A stretch of DNA of 64,000 nt from Sulfitobacter dubius (GTDB lineage: Bacteria > Pseudomonadota > Alphaproteobacteria > Rhodobacterales > Rhodobacteraceae): contig NZ_FOPG01000001.1 in assembly GCF_900113435.1 (NCBI RefSeq), positions 1,695,726-1,759,725 on the forward strand. The letters are read 5' to 3'. Both the position numbers and the translations under genes were made by a program. Shown piece after piece: positions 56,283-64,000 of the stretch (the stretch's first letter is position 1; every line of letters begins with the position of its first letter). The notes under the pieces are model-generated. The model was not told where the DNA came from. It saw nothing but the letters and a program-made list of their open reading frames with translations, and ran no database searches.

Positions 56283-56696
56283 TTACCAGTCCTCGCGGAC
56301 GACAACCCGGGTCTTGATCGGCAGCTTCATGGCTGCCAGACGCAGGGCTTCGCGTGCCACGTCTTCACCGACACCGTCGATTTCAAACATGATGCGGCCC
56401 GGCTTGACCTTGGCTGCCCAGAAGTCGACGGAACCTTTACCTTTACCCATACGAACTTCGACGGGCTTAGAGGTGACCGGAACGTCCGGGAAGATGCGGA
56501 TCCAGACACGGCCTTGACGCTTCATGTGACGCGTCATGGCGCGGCGTGCCGCTTCGATTTGACGGGCTGTAACCCGCTCCGGCTGCAGTGCCTTCAGGCC
56601 GTAGGTGCCAAAGTTCAGGTCAGACCCGCCCTTTGCCAGACCCTTGATCGAGCCCTTAAACTGCTTACGGAATTTAGTACGCTTTGGTTGAAGCAT
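56283..56696 (-). CDS. rplP: Ribosomal protein uL16
   Basis: 137 residues; [34 protein letters not shown] and [19 protein letters not shown] mark L16, at the peptidyl transferase centre side of the A site. Confidence 0.97.
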   Translation of the reverse strand: MLQPKRTKFRKQFKGSIKGLAKGGSDLNFGTYGLKALQPERVTARQIEAARRAMTRHMKRQGRVWIRIFPDVPVTSKPVEVRMGKGKGSVDFWAAKVKPGRIMFEIDGVGEDVAREALRLAAMKLPIKTRVVVREDW

Positions 56697-56709
56697 TTGT
56701 CATTCCCCC

Positions 56710-57417
56710 TTAGCGACGACCGCCGGCACCGCGAGGTGCTGGGCCGTCTTGGAGTTCCTGTGCCTTACGGTCACGCGCGGCGGGGTCATGTTCCATGATC
56801 TCGCCTTTGAAGATCCATGTCTTGATCCCGATGATGCCGTAAGCGGTGGCCGCTTCGACATGTGCGTAATCGATGTCGGCACGCAATGTGTGCAGAGGCA
56901 CGCGACCCTCACGGTACCATTCGGTACGCGCGATTTCAGCACCACCAAGACGACCCGCGAGGTTCACGCGGATGCCCAGTGCGCCCATGCGCATGGCGTT
57001 CTGCACGGCACGTTTCATGGCGCGGCGGAAAGAAACCCGGCGCTCCAGCTGCTGTGCAATGCTCTCACCAACCAGATGTGCGTCTAGCTCGGGCTTGCGG
57101 ATCTCAACGATGTTGAGGTGCAGTTCCGAGTTGGTCATCTTGGCGATCTTCTGGCGCAGCGTCTCGATGTCCGCGCCTTTCTTGCCAATGATGACACCGG
57201 GGCGTGCTGTGTGGATCGTGACGCGGCACTTTTTGTGCGGACGCTCGATGATCACACGGGCAACACCAGCTTGGTGGCACTCTTTCTTGATGAAGTCGCG
57301 GATTGCGAGGTCTTCGAGAAGAAGATCACCGTAATCCTTGGTGTCGGCGTACCAGCGGCTGTCCCAGGTGCGGTTCACCTGAAGACGCATACCGATCGGA
57401 TTTACTTTGTTACCCAT
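56710..57417 (-). CDS. rpsC: Ribosomal protein uS3
   Basis: 235 residues; [20 protein letters not shown], the KH domain with [14 protein letters not shown] and the S3-specific C-terminal half are intact. The start overlaps the rplV stop by one base. Confidence 0.97.
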   Translation of the reverse strand: MGNKVNPIGMRLQVNRTWDSRWYADTKDYGDLLLEDLAIRDFIKKECHQAGVARVIIERPHKKCRVTIHTARPGVIIGKKGADIETLRQKIAKMTNSELHLNIVEIRKPELDAHLVGESIAQQLERRVSFRRAMKRAVQNAMRMGALGIRVNLAGRLGGAEIARTEWYREGRVPLHTLRADIDYAHVEAATAYGIIGIKTWIFKGEIMEHDPAARDRKAQELQDGPAPRGAGGRR

Positions 57418-57797
57418 CAGGCTTGCTCCTCAACTTGACGCACTTTGATCGTGATCTCGGCAAACGGCTTGATGATCTTGCCGAAACGGCCACGGGCACG
57501 TGGGCGACCGCGCTTCATGGTCAGGTTCTTACCGACATAGGCCTCGGCCACGATGAGCTCATCGACGTCCAGGTTGTGGTTGTTCTCGGCGTTAGCAATC
57601 GCGGACTGAAGACATTTCTTCACGTCCTGCGCGACCCGCTTCTTGGAGAAGGTGAGGTCGGTCAACGCTTTGTCCACGGACTTGCCACGGATCAGAGCTG
57701 CAACCAGGTTCAGTTTCTGCGGGCTGGTGCGAAGCATGCGCAGTTTTGCCATTGCTTCGTTGTCTGCCACGCGGCGGGGATTCTTATCCTTGCTCAT
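57417..57797 (-). CDS. rplV: Ribosomal protein uL22
   Basis: 126 residues; [24 protein letters not shown] and [18 protein letters not shown] (the loop that lines the exit tunnel) mark L22. An N-terminal addition [16 protein letters not shown] is common in alphaproteobacteria. Confidence 0.97.
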   Translation of the reverse strand: MSKDKNPRRVADNEAMAKLRMLRTSPQKLNLVAALIRGKSVDKALTDLTFSKKRVAQDVKKCLQSAIANAENNHNLDVDELIVAEAYVGKNLTMKRGRPRARGRFGKIIKPFAEITIKVRQVEEQA

Positions 57798-57800
57798 GGC

Positions 57801-58079
57801 TTATTTCCGCTTCGCTTTTTTGTCGGCGGCATGACCGTAGTAGGTCCGAGTCGGGGAGTACTCACCGAACTTCTGACCGATCATGTCTTCGCTGACGTTA
57901 ACAGGGATGTGCTTATGACCGTTGTACACGCCAAACGTCAGACCCACGAACTGGGGCAGGATCGTGCTGCGGCGCGACCAGATCTTGATCACTTCGTTAC
58001 GGCCGCCCTCGCGGGAAGCCTCTGCCTTTTTGAGGACATAAGAGTCAACAAAAGGACCTTTCCATACTGAACGAGCCAT
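57801..58079 (-). CDS. rpsS: Ribosomal protein uS19
   Basis: 92 residues; [20 protein letters not shown] and [20 protein letters not shown] mark S19. It lies three bases from both rplB and rplV. Confidence 0.97.
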   Translation of the reverse strand: MARSVWKGPFVDSYVLKKAEASREGGRNEVIKIWSRRSTILPQFVGLTFGVYNGHKHIPVNVSEDMIGQKFGEYSPTRTYYGHAADKKAKRK

Positions 58080-58082
58080 GAA

Positions 58083-58925
58083 TTAACGCCCCTTCTTCTT
58101 GGCGTGACGCGAGCGGATGATAAGCTTGCTGGACGCTTTGTTCTTGTTGCGGGTCTTGGCACCCTTCGTCGGCTTACCCCAAGGAGTAACCGGGTGACGA
58201 CCACCAGAGGTCCGGCCTTCACCACCGCCGTGCGGGTGGTCGATCGGGTTCATCACCACACCACGTACAGAAGGACGGATGCCCTTGTGACGCATGCGGC
58301 CCGCTTTACCGTAGTTCTGGTTGGAGTTGTCGGGGTTAGACACAGCACCAACGGTGGCCATGCATTCCTGACGCACGAGACGCAGCTCGCCGCTGCTCAG
58401 ACGGATCTGAGCGTAGCCACCGTCACGACCCACGAACTGGGCGTAGGTGCCGGCGGCACGTGCGATCTGACCGCCCTTACCGGGCTTCATCTCGATGTTG
58501 TGGACGATCGTACCGATTGGCATGCCCGAGAAAGGCATCGCGTTACCGGGTTTGATGTCCACTTTGGCGCCGGCGATGATCTTGTCGCCGATGGCCAGAC
58601 GCTGGGGGGCCAGGATGTAGGCCTGCTCGCCGTCTTCGTATTGGATCAGTGCGATGAAAGCGGTCCGGTTGGGGTCATATTCGATCCGCGCGACAACAGC
58701 GGACATGTCCAGCTTGTTACGCTTGAAATCAACGATACGGTAGAGGCGCTTTGCACCACCACCTGTACGACGCATTGTGATTCGTCCGGTGTTGTTCCGA
58801 CCGCCAGATTTGGTCAAACCCTCAGTAAGGGCTTTGACCGGGCGGCCTTTCCACAGCTCCGAACGGTCGATCAGTACCAGTCCACGCTGGCCTGGCGTCG
58901 TCGGTTTGTACGACTTGAGTGCCAT
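58083..58925 (-). CDS. rplB: Ribosomal protein uL2
   Basis: 280 residues from [16 protein letters not shown]; 43 residues upstream in frame are not L2. The conserved [20 protein letters not shown] with the peptidyl-transferase-associated His is intact. It is cut off from rplW by a desaturase and a DUF1801 gene. A weak promoter candidate is TTGGGA (59045-59050), 18 bases, TTTTAG (59021-59026) on the minus strand. Confidence 0.97.
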   Translation of the reverse strand: MALKSYKPTTPGQRGLVLIDRSELWKGRPVKALTEGLTKSGGRNNTGRITMRRTGGGAKRLYRIVDFKRNKLDMSAVVARIEYDPNRTAFIALIQYEDGEQAYILAPQRLAIGDKIIAGAKVDIKPGNAMPFSGMPIGTIVHNIEMKPGKGGQIARAAGTYAQFVGRDGGYAQIRLSSGELRLVRQECMATVGAVSNPDNSNQNYGKAGRMRHKGIRPSVRGVVMNPIDHPHGGGEGRTSGGRHPVTPWGKPTKGAKTRNKNKASSKLIIRSRHAKKKGR

Positions 58926-59075
58926 GTTCTCTGTCTTCCGTTTGCTTGGCACGCATCCATCATGATGAAAGCGCGTTGGTTGTAGGGCCCCGAAGGTCCC
59001 CTGTAGGAGTGGTGGATGGGCTAAAATCTCTTGCGAGGCAGGCATCCCAACCACCGGGATCGTTCAAATAGCCAA

Positions 59076-59095
59076 ACCCCGGACGAATCCGGGGT
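59076..59095 (-). terminator. Hairpin in the gap before rplB
   Basis: CCCCGGA and TCCGGGG pair with a four-base loop; on the minus strand GTTTGGCTATTTG follows. It may be a second terminator for upstream transcripts or end a short RNA. Confidence 0.45.
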
Positions 59096-59214
59096 CTGAG
59101 CCGATGTGGCGACCTAGCAGGTTCAAATCTGCCCGTCCAGTGGGCATAGAAAGATTCCTCCCGCCGCGCCTACACAAACGAAAAGATGGCGCCGGGGCGC
59201 CTTCCTCCATATGT

Positions 59215-59313
59215 TCAGGTTTTCAGCAGGGCGGGATTAGTTAAGGCCAACCTTTCGACCAGACGTATACCCGGATCAAGGATTGCAACTTCGGCTTCGT
59301 TGAGTTCCGGCAT
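59215..59313 (-). CDS. Possible 32-residue small protein
   Basis: The minus-strand frame reads MPELNEAEVAILDPGIRLVE, then RLALTNPALLKT and a stop. The amino-acid mix is protein-like, unlike chance frames in this GC-rich sequence, and it lies between two hairpins in a 498-base gap. No clear ribosome-binding site is seen, so it may also be a gene remnant. Confidence 0.3.
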   Translation of the reverse strand: MPELNEAEVAILDPGIRLVERLALTNPALLKT

Positions 59314-59372
59314 ATGATTGGAGCACCCTGTCCCGCGCTCTCATTTTGGTTTCAAGTGAAGGGCGTAAATGC

Positions 59373-59397
59373 AAAAAACCCCGCCAAAGCGGGGTTT
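59373..59397 (-). terminator. Intrinsic terminator of the desaturase gene
   Basis: AAACCCCGC pairs perfectly with GCGGGGTTT; on the minus strand TTTTTTGCATTT follows. It lies 26 bases after the stop. Confidence 0.8.
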
Positions 59398-59423
59398 ATG
59401 TCTATGCTTAGGTCGGTTGCGCG

Positions 59424-60455
59424 TCAGGCCGCGCTGCGGGCCTGAGCGAATGACAACAGGCGCTTGGTCTTCTCATCCCACAGATGCAAACGCGCATTGG
59501 AAAGGCTCTCGCGGATGGTCATCCGGTTCCCCTCTGCTAGCGCCGCGTGATCACGCAACACCTCAGGCAGACGGTAGAATGGGATACGGCTGTAGAGGTG
59601 GTGAACGTGGTGGATGCCGATGTTGGCGCTCAACCACTGCAGCGGCCGCGGCAGGATATAATGCGACGAGCCGTGGAACGCAGCATCATGCAAATCCCAT
59701 GCCTCGTTTTCCTCCCAATGAGTCGTCTCAAACTGGTGCTGAACGTAGAACAGCCACATGCCTGCCGTCGCCGCCAATAGCGTGCTGGGCACAAAGATTA
59801 GCAGGATCGGCATGATCCCCCCGAAATAAAAGATCACCGCCAGCGCTACCAGGATCGACAGGTTGGTGCCCATCGCGCTTATCCAATAGCGCGCTTTGGC
59901 CATCAACCCCAGCGGGATGCGGTTCTGCACGAAAAACAGATAGCTTGGTCCAAGACCAAACAGCACCACCGGGTTGCGATAAAGCCGATAGTGAAACCTT
60001 CCGAACACCCCAAGTGCGCGATATTCTGCAACTGTCAGCGTGTGAATATCCCCAATCCCCCGGCGCCCAAGATTCCCGGCAGAGGAGTGGTGGATCGAAT
60101 GCGTACGGCGCCAAACGTCATAGGGCGTGAGTGTCAAAACCCCCAACACACGCCCAACCCAATCACTGGTACGTCGGCTGCTAAAGAACGCAGCATGACC
60201 ACAATCGTGCTGGATCGCAAAGAGCCGCAGCAAAAAGCCCGCATTGACCAGCGAGATCGCCAGTGTCAGCCAGCCGCTGATCGACATCGCCCACCACGCC
60301 AGTGCCCAAAGCAGGACGAAGGGCCCAAGCGTGATCGCCAGCTCGAAACTGCTGCGCCAAGTGCTCGGCTCGCGGTAGCGAGCCAGCACGCGGACCCAGT
60401 CGCGCGCGTTCGGCACGTCCGCAGACGCGCCAGAGGGAGATTTTTCGTGAAACAT
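59424..60455 (-). CDS. Membrane fatty-acid desaturase
   Basis: 343 residues from MFHEKSPSGASADVP; 15 upstream in-frame residues are unsupported. The three His boxes of the di-iron membrane desaturases are in order: HDCGHAAFF, HSIHHSSAGN and HHVHHL. Four or more membrane helices lie between them. The type with HxxHH in box 3 includes acyl-lipid delta-12-like enzymes; the exact position of desaturation is unknown. It sits on the minus strand inside the S10 cluster but has its own terminator and is followed by rplB. Confidence 0.87.
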   Translation of the reverse strand: MFHEKSPSGASADVPNARDWVRVLARYREPSTWRSSFELAITLGPFVLLWALAWWAMSISGWLTLAISLVNAGFLLRLFAIQHDCGHAAFFSSRRTSDWVGRVLGVLTLTPYDVWRRTHSIHHSSAGNLGRRGIGDIHTLTVAEYRALGVFGRFHYRLYRNPVVLFGLGPSYLFFVQNRIPLGLMAKARYWISAMGTNLSILVALAVIFYFGGIMPILLIFVPSTLLAATAGMWLFYVQHQFETTHWEENEAWDLHDAAFHGSSHYILPRPLQWLSANIGIHHVHHLYSRIPFYRLPEVLRDHAALAEGNRMTIRESLSNARLHLWDEKTKRLLSFAQARSAA

Positions 60456-60629
60456 AGAACTGCTTTTTATCGTTGCTCTATGCCTTGTAGAGGAAAGCAC
60501 GCAGCAAGCAACTTATCCGTTGACTATTAACGTCGGGTTTCGGCGTCTGTGGCCAAAATTAGCCGGTAAGGCGACGCTTTGGGACACCCCGACAATTGAA
60601 CATGCCGCCCTCCCCTCCTAGGCTGACCC

Positions 60630-61055
60630 ATGATTTCATCCAGCCCACCGTTTCAAAACGAAGGCGTAGCAGCCGCTTTTGCATGTTTTCCTGCGTTGGC
60701 ACGCGCGGGCCTTCTGGAAATACGGCAGCTTATTTTCGAAGTTGCAGAGACCGAAGGCGTAGGCCCTATCGAAGAAACTCTCAAATGGGGGCAACCGGCC
60801 TATCTTACTTCCCAAAGCAAATCGGGAACGCCTTTGCGACTAGGTGTGCCGAAATCCGGCGGATACGCGCTCTATGTTCATTGCCAGACCACACTCATTT
60901 CAGACGCGCGCACGGCGTTCGGGGATGCGTTCACCTATGAAGGGAACCGCGCAGTCCTATTTAATGCACAGACTAGCATCTCAGACACACCACTGGCGCT
61001 TTTGATTGCCAGTGCGCTGACTTACCACCGCCGCAACAAAAAAGGCCCCCGCTAA
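60630..61055 (+). CDS. DUF1801 domain protein
   Basis: 141 residues. ETLKWGQPAYLTSQSKSGTPLRLG and YALYVHCQTTLISDARTAFGDAFTYEG show the YdhG/DUF1801 pattern (a small alpha-beta fold related to iron-chaperone-like frataxin domains). A biochemical role is not known. It is convergent with rplW across a bidirectional hairpin, and divergent from the desaturase gene. Confidence 0.78.
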   Translation: MISSSPPFQNEGVAAAFACFPALARAGLLEIRQLIFEVAETEGVGPIEETLKWGQPAYLTSQSKSGTPLRLGVPKSGGYALYVHCQTTLISDARTAFGDAFTYEGNRAVLFNAQTSISDTPLALLIASALTYHRRNKKGPR

Positions 61056-61067
61056 GCGGAGGCCCTT
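61041..61067. terminator. Bidirectional terminator between DUF1801 gene and rplW
   Basis: AAAGGCCCCCGC pairs with GCGGAGGCCCTTT around the TAA stop of the DUF1801 gene. It can act on both convergent transcripts. Confidence 0.7.
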
Positions 61068-61088
61068 TCCAGATCATTCACCGAAAGC

Positions 61089-61385
61089 TTACAGCCCGGT
61101 GGATACGTCGATTGTGTTGCCTTCTTCGAGCGTCACATAAGCCTTTTTCACGTCTTTACGGCGGCCCATCTGGCCCCGGAAACGCTTGACCTTGCCTTTG
61201 GTGATGGACGTGTTCACGGCCTTCACCTTGACGTTAAAGAGCGCCTCAACGGCCTCTTTGATCATTGGCTTGTTGCTCTCGATCGCCACTTCGAAAACGA
61301 CAGCGTTCTGTTCGGACGCCATTGTTGCTTTCTCGGTGATGATCGGCTTGCGGATCACATCGTAATGTTCATGCTTGGCGCTCAT
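61089..61385 (-). CDS. rplW: Ribosomal protein uL23
   Basis: 98 residues; [15 protein letters not shown] and [20 protein letters not shown] mark L23, the docking site for SRP and trigger factor. It overlaps rplD by four bases. Confidence 0.97.
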   Translation of the reverse strand: MSAKHEHYDVIRKPIITEKATMASEQNAVVFEVAIESNKPMIKEAVEALFNVKVKAVNTSITKGKVKRFRGQMGRRKDVKKAYVTLEEGNTIDVSTGL

Positions 61386-61999
61386 TTCAGGCGTGCCTCC
61401 AATGCTTCGATCCCCGCTTTGGTGATCACCAGAGTGTCACGCTTGAGGATGTCATAGACGTTTGCGCCCATCGACGGCAGGATATCCAAACCTTCGATGT
61501 TGCGTGCGGCCTGTGCGAAGTTCTCGTTGACCGAAGCGCCATCGATGACCAGCGTGCGCTTCCAACCCAGGTTCGAAACCTGCTTGGCCAGAGCGGCTGT
61601 TTTGCCTTCGGACGTTGCTTCGTCGATGATGACCAAGGAACCGGCTTTTGCTTTGGCGCTGAGCGCGTGGCGCAGACCCAGCTTGCGGAACTTCTTGGTC
61701 AGCTCGTGGCCGTGGCTACGCGGGGTTGGACCCTTGTAGATACCACCCTTACGGAAGATCGGCGCGTTACGGTCACCGTGGCGTGCGCCGCCGGTGCCTT
61801 TTTGGCGATAGATCTTCTTGGTCGAGTAACTGGTCTCGGACCGCGTCTTGACCTTGTGCGTACCCTGCTGCGCGTTGTTACGCTGCCAGCGCACGACGCG
61901 GTGCAGGATGTCGGCACGCGGCTCAAGGCCGAACAGTGCTTCGTCCAGGTCTACGGACCCGGCCTTGCCACCGTCGAGTTTGATGACATCGAGTTTCAT
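61382..61999 (-). CDS. rplD: Ribosomal protein uL4
   Basis: 205 residues; [20 protein letters not shown] and [16 protein letters not shown] mark L4. It overlaps rplC and rplW by four bases each. Confidence 0.97.
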   Translation of the reverse strand: MKLDVIKLDGGKAGSVDLDEALFGLEPRADILHRVVRWQRNNAQQGTHKVKTRSETSYSTKKIYRQKGTGGARHGDRNAPIFRKGGIYKGPTPRSHGHELTKKFRKLGLRHALSAKAKAGSLVIIDEATSEGKTAALAKQVSNLGWKRTLVIDGASVNENFAQAARNIEGLDILPSMGANVYDILKRDTLVITKAGIEALEARLK

Positions 62000-62874
62000 G
62001 CGTCACCTTCTTTCTTGTCAGCGTCGGCATCGGAATTGTCGGCATCCGAACCCTCAGCTGCGATTTCAGCTTCTGCGGCTTTCAGCGCTTCGGCTTCCTG
62101 TGCGGCTTGCTCTTCGGCCAAACGCTTGGCTTCAGCTTCTGCCTCTGCTGCGGCTGCGGCGGCTGCCTCTTCGGCGGCTTTCGCGGCTTCTTCAGCGGCG
62201 GATTTCAGAGCGGCGGGCAGAATCGCGTCTTCGGGGAACGGCTTTTTGACCGCATCCTTGACGGTGACCCAGCCACCTTTGGAGCCAGGAACGGCACCTT
62301 TAACCATGATCAGGCCACGCGCGCTGTCAGTCTTGACGACCTCGAGGTTCTGCGTGGTGACACGGGCAGCGCCCATGTGACCGGCCATTTTCTTACCTTT
62401 GAAAACCTTGCCGGGATCCTGACACTGGCCTGTGGAACCGTGCGAACGGTGGCTGATGGAAACACCGTGTGTCGCCCGCAGACCGCCAAAGTTGTGACGC
62501 TTCATCGCACCGGCAAAACCTTTACCGATCGAAGTGCCTGCAACGTCAACGTACTGACCTGCGAAGTAATGGTCCGCGATGATTTCCTCACCGACTTCCA
62601 GCATCGCTTCCGCATCGACGCGGAATTCAGCAACCTTGCGCTTGGGTTCCACTTTCGCTGCTGCGAAATGGCCACGCATGGCTTGGCTTGTGCGTTTGGC
62701 TTTCGCCGAACCGGCACCCAGCTGAACGGCGGTGTAGCCGTCACGGTCTGCGGTGCGCTGTGCGACAACCTGAAGCTTGTCCAACTGGAGAACGGTCACA
62801 GGAATCTGCTTGCCGTCTTCCATGAACAGCCGGGTCATGCCGACTTTTTTTGCAATAACGCCTGAGCGCAACAT
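61996..62874 (-). CDS. rplC: Ribosomal protein uL3 with a long C-terminal extension
   Basis: 292 residues. The L3 core ends near residue 215; its signature region around [19 protein letters not shown] is intact. About 75 residues follow: an Ala/Glu/Lys-rich, probably helical stretch ([20 protein letters not shown]), then an acidic Ser/Asp end ([18 protein letters not shown]). Bacterial L3 is normally about 210 residues, so this tail is an addition of the group or of this lineage. It would project from the ribosome surface. Confidence 0.96.
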   Translation of the reverse strand: MLRSGVIAKKVGMTRLFMEDGKQIPVTVLQLDKLQVVAQRTADRDGYTAVQLGAGSAKAKRTSQAMRGHFAAAKVEPKRKVAEFRVDAEAMLEVGEEIIADHYFAGQYVDVAGTSIGKGFAGAMKRHNFGGLRATHGVSISHRSHGSTGQCQDPGKVFKGKKMAGHMGAARVTTQNLEVVKTDSARGLIMVKGAVPGSKGGWVTVKDAVKKPFPEDAILPAALKSAAEEAAKAAEEAAAAAAAEAEAEAKRLAEEQAAQEAEALKAAEAEIAAEGSDADNSDADADKKEGDA

Positions 62875-62891
62875 ATGATTACCCTCCCGGC

Positions 62892-63212
62892 TTACGATTG
62901 CAGCTTGATCTCGACATCCACGCCAGCGGCGAGGTCGAGCTTCATCAGCGCGTCCACGGTCTGGGGGGTCGGATCAATGATATCCAGCAGACGCTTGTGC
63001 GTGCGGATTTCGAACTGGTCACGGGATTTCTTGTCAACGTGGGGACCACGCAGAACGGTGAATTTCTCGATTTTGTTCGGCAGCGGAATGGGTCCGCGAA
63101 CCGAAGCGCCTGTGCGCTTCGCGGTGCTGACGATTTCCTGTGTAGAAGAATCGAGCACCCGATAGTCAAACGCCTTCAGGCGAATGCGGATGTTCTGGCT
63201 TGGAGCGGCCAT
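62892..63212 (-). CDS. rpsJ: Ribosomal protein uS10
   Basis: 106 residues. The second ATG (63212) lies eight bases from AAGGG, better than the first (63218). [15 protein letters not shown] and [12 protein letters not shown] are the S10 signature, shared with transcription antitermination factor NusE. It starts the S10 operon. Confidence 0.97.
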   Translation of the reverse strand: MAAPSQNIRIRLKAFDYRVLDSSTQEIVSTAKRTGASVRGPIPLPNKIEKFTVLRGPHVDKKSRDQFEIRTHKRLLDIIDPTPQTVDALMKLDLAAGVDVEIKLQS

Positions 63213-63332
63213 ATGCATATCCCTTGTTTTGGGATTTCAACGGATTGGAGGAAGCAGGCTCATCCGGCCCCCTCATCGCGCCTTGGTATCAAATCAAACG
63301 GGGCGCGTCTGACGCACCCCGGTGATTGGCGT

Positions 63333-63361
63333 CCTATAGGGGGAATCGATGGCCGTGGCAA
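63333..63361 (-). promoter_or_regulatory. Candidate rpsJ (S10 operon) promoter
   Basis: On the minus strand TTGCCA (63356-63361), 17 bases, TATAGG (63333-63338), about 115 bases upstream of rpsJ. The leader is long enough to hold a regulatory structure. Confidence 0.6.
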
Positions 63362-63362
63362 G

Positions 63363-63396
63363 CAGGTTCTAAAAACCCCCGTGTTTTTAGAACCTG
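63363..63396. repeat. 14-bp perfect inverted repeat upstream of the rpsJ promoter
   Basis: CAGGTTCTAAAAAC (63363-63376) and GTTTTTAGAACCTG (63383-63396) are separated by six bases and end two bases from the -35 hexamer. It may be an operator or a backup terminator for tuf. Confidence 0.55.
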
Positions 63397-63517
63397 TGCG
63401 CAAAGTCATGCCGCTTGCGGCGTGACAGCGCACACCGCCAGAGTTCAATCACGACCGAAAAAAACACCTGATTCCTGACTTGGCCGGCAGGCGCAATAGC
63501 TCCTCCCCCGCAAACGC

Positions 63518-63546
63518 AAAAGGCCGCAGCGAATGCTGCGGCCTTT
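63518..63546 (-). terminator. Intrinsic terminator of tuf
   Basis: AAAGGCCGCAGC pairs perfectly with GCTGCGGCCTTT (12 bp, four-base loop); TTTTGCGTTTGC follows on the minus strand. It lies 40 bases after the tuf stop. Confidence 0.8.
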
Positions 63547-63586
63547 CGAAAGTCTTACAAGTCAGGCCCAAAGGCCCGGCCCATAA

Positions 63587-64000
63587 TTACTCAGTGATCT
63601 TCGACACAACGCCGGCGCCAACCGTACGGCCACCTTCGCGGATCGCGAAGCGCAGGCCGTTTTCCATGGCGATCGGTGCGATCAGCTCAACGCCGAAGGA
63701 CACGTTGTCGCCAGGCATGACCATCTCGGTGCCTTCTGCCAGCTGAACGGTGCCGGTCACGTCAGTTGTACGGAAGTAGAACTGTGGACGGTAGTTCGCG
63801 AAGAACGGCGTGTGACGGCCACCTTCCTCTTTGGTGAGGATGTAGGCTTCGGCTTCGAACTTGGTGTGCGGGTTCACGGAACCGGGCTTGCAGAGAACCT
63901 GACCGCGCTCAACGCCGTCACGCTCAACGCCACGCAGCAGCGCGCCGATGTTGTCGCCAGCTTCACCACGGTCCAGCAGCTTGCGGAACATTTCCACGCC
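63587..64000 (-). CDS. tuf: Elongation factor Tu, C-terminal part only
   Basis: The last 138 residues of EF-Tu; the 5' end lies beyond the window. [41 protein letters not shown] and [16 protein letters not shown] cover domains 2 and 3. The order tuf-rpsJ is the usual one, but a terminator and a new promoter separate them here. Confidence 0.97.
   Translation of the reverse strand, partial: GVEMFRKLLDRGEAGDNIGALLRGVERDGVERGQVLCKPGSVNPHTKFEAEAYILTKEEGGRHTPFFANYRPQFYFRTTDVTGTVQLAEGTEMVMPGDNVSFGVELIAPIAMENGLRFAIREGGRTVGAGVVSKITE

Noticed and set aside
59110..59145. tRNA-like fragment with GTTCAAATC
   Set aside because: The T-arm stem does not pair properly and there is no acceptor or anticodon arm nearby.
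1..64000. CRISPR array, rRNA operon or insertion sequence
   Set aside because: No regularly spaced repeats, no rRNA signature stretches and no transposase motifs were found on either strand.

Overview
The window looks like chromosome of an alphaproteobacterium of the Rhodobacteraceae, Roseobacter group (Sulfitobacter-like). It is GC-rich. The rpmH-rnpA-yidD-ttcA-yidC block, a bztABCD-type amino-acid transporter, an ATP12 chaperone gene next to HAD, RluA and crcB genes, and the sequences of the ribosomal proteins all fit that group. This assignment is inference from protein content; no database was searched.

Layout. (1) 1-15.5 kb: a surface-protein locus. It has a truncated secreted protein gene, a two-component system (hybrid histidine kinase with a small secreted SUOX-fold partner, and a divergent LuxR-type response regulator), a three-gene operon of DUF11-type secreted proteins ending in a 1913-residue protein with a predicted outer-membrane barrel, and a secreted muramidase-like gene. 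A nonamer close to CCTATCCTT recurs in the non-coding DNA of this locus, always pointing at the gene it precedes. (2) 15.86-22.2 kb: a compact integrated element bounded by a 17-bp direct repeat of the tRNA-Arg(ACG) 3' end. It holds a tyrosine integrase, small phage-like genes linked by 1-4 nt overlaps, and an unrecognised membrane/secreted gene pair. (3) 22.3-25.9 kb: a minus-strand operon for a histidine kinase, a flavin disulfide-reductase-type enzyme and a TVP38/DedA membrane protein. (4) 26.2-34.6 kb: rpmH, rnpA, yidD, ttcA, a frameshifted GGDEF-EAL gene, yidC, a MOSC protein, engB, argB and a SixA-like phosphatase. (5) 34.7-43.5 kb, minus strand: bztDCBA, then ATP12, HAD phosphatase, RluA-type pseudouridine synthase, crcB and rarA. 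(6) 43.7-64 kb, minus strand: the tuf-S10-spc-alpha ribosomal supercluster read from right to left. It is broken by a desaturase/DUF1801 pair (between rplW and rplB), by four unrelated genes (between rplP and rpmC), and by a terminator plus a new promoter (between rpmD and rplO).

How it fits together. Region 1 reads as a self-contained unit for making a very large cell-surface structure under its own sensor system, with a muramidase that could open the peptidoglycan. Region 6 is housekeeping, but promoter-like sequences with 17-bp spacing sit upstream of rpsJ, rpmC, rplO and rpsM, so the ancestral operon may now be several transcription units. There are no CRISPR arrays, rRNA genes or insertion sequences that I can recognise. 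Starts were moved downstream of the longest reading frame wherever a family start or a ribosome-binding site supported it.
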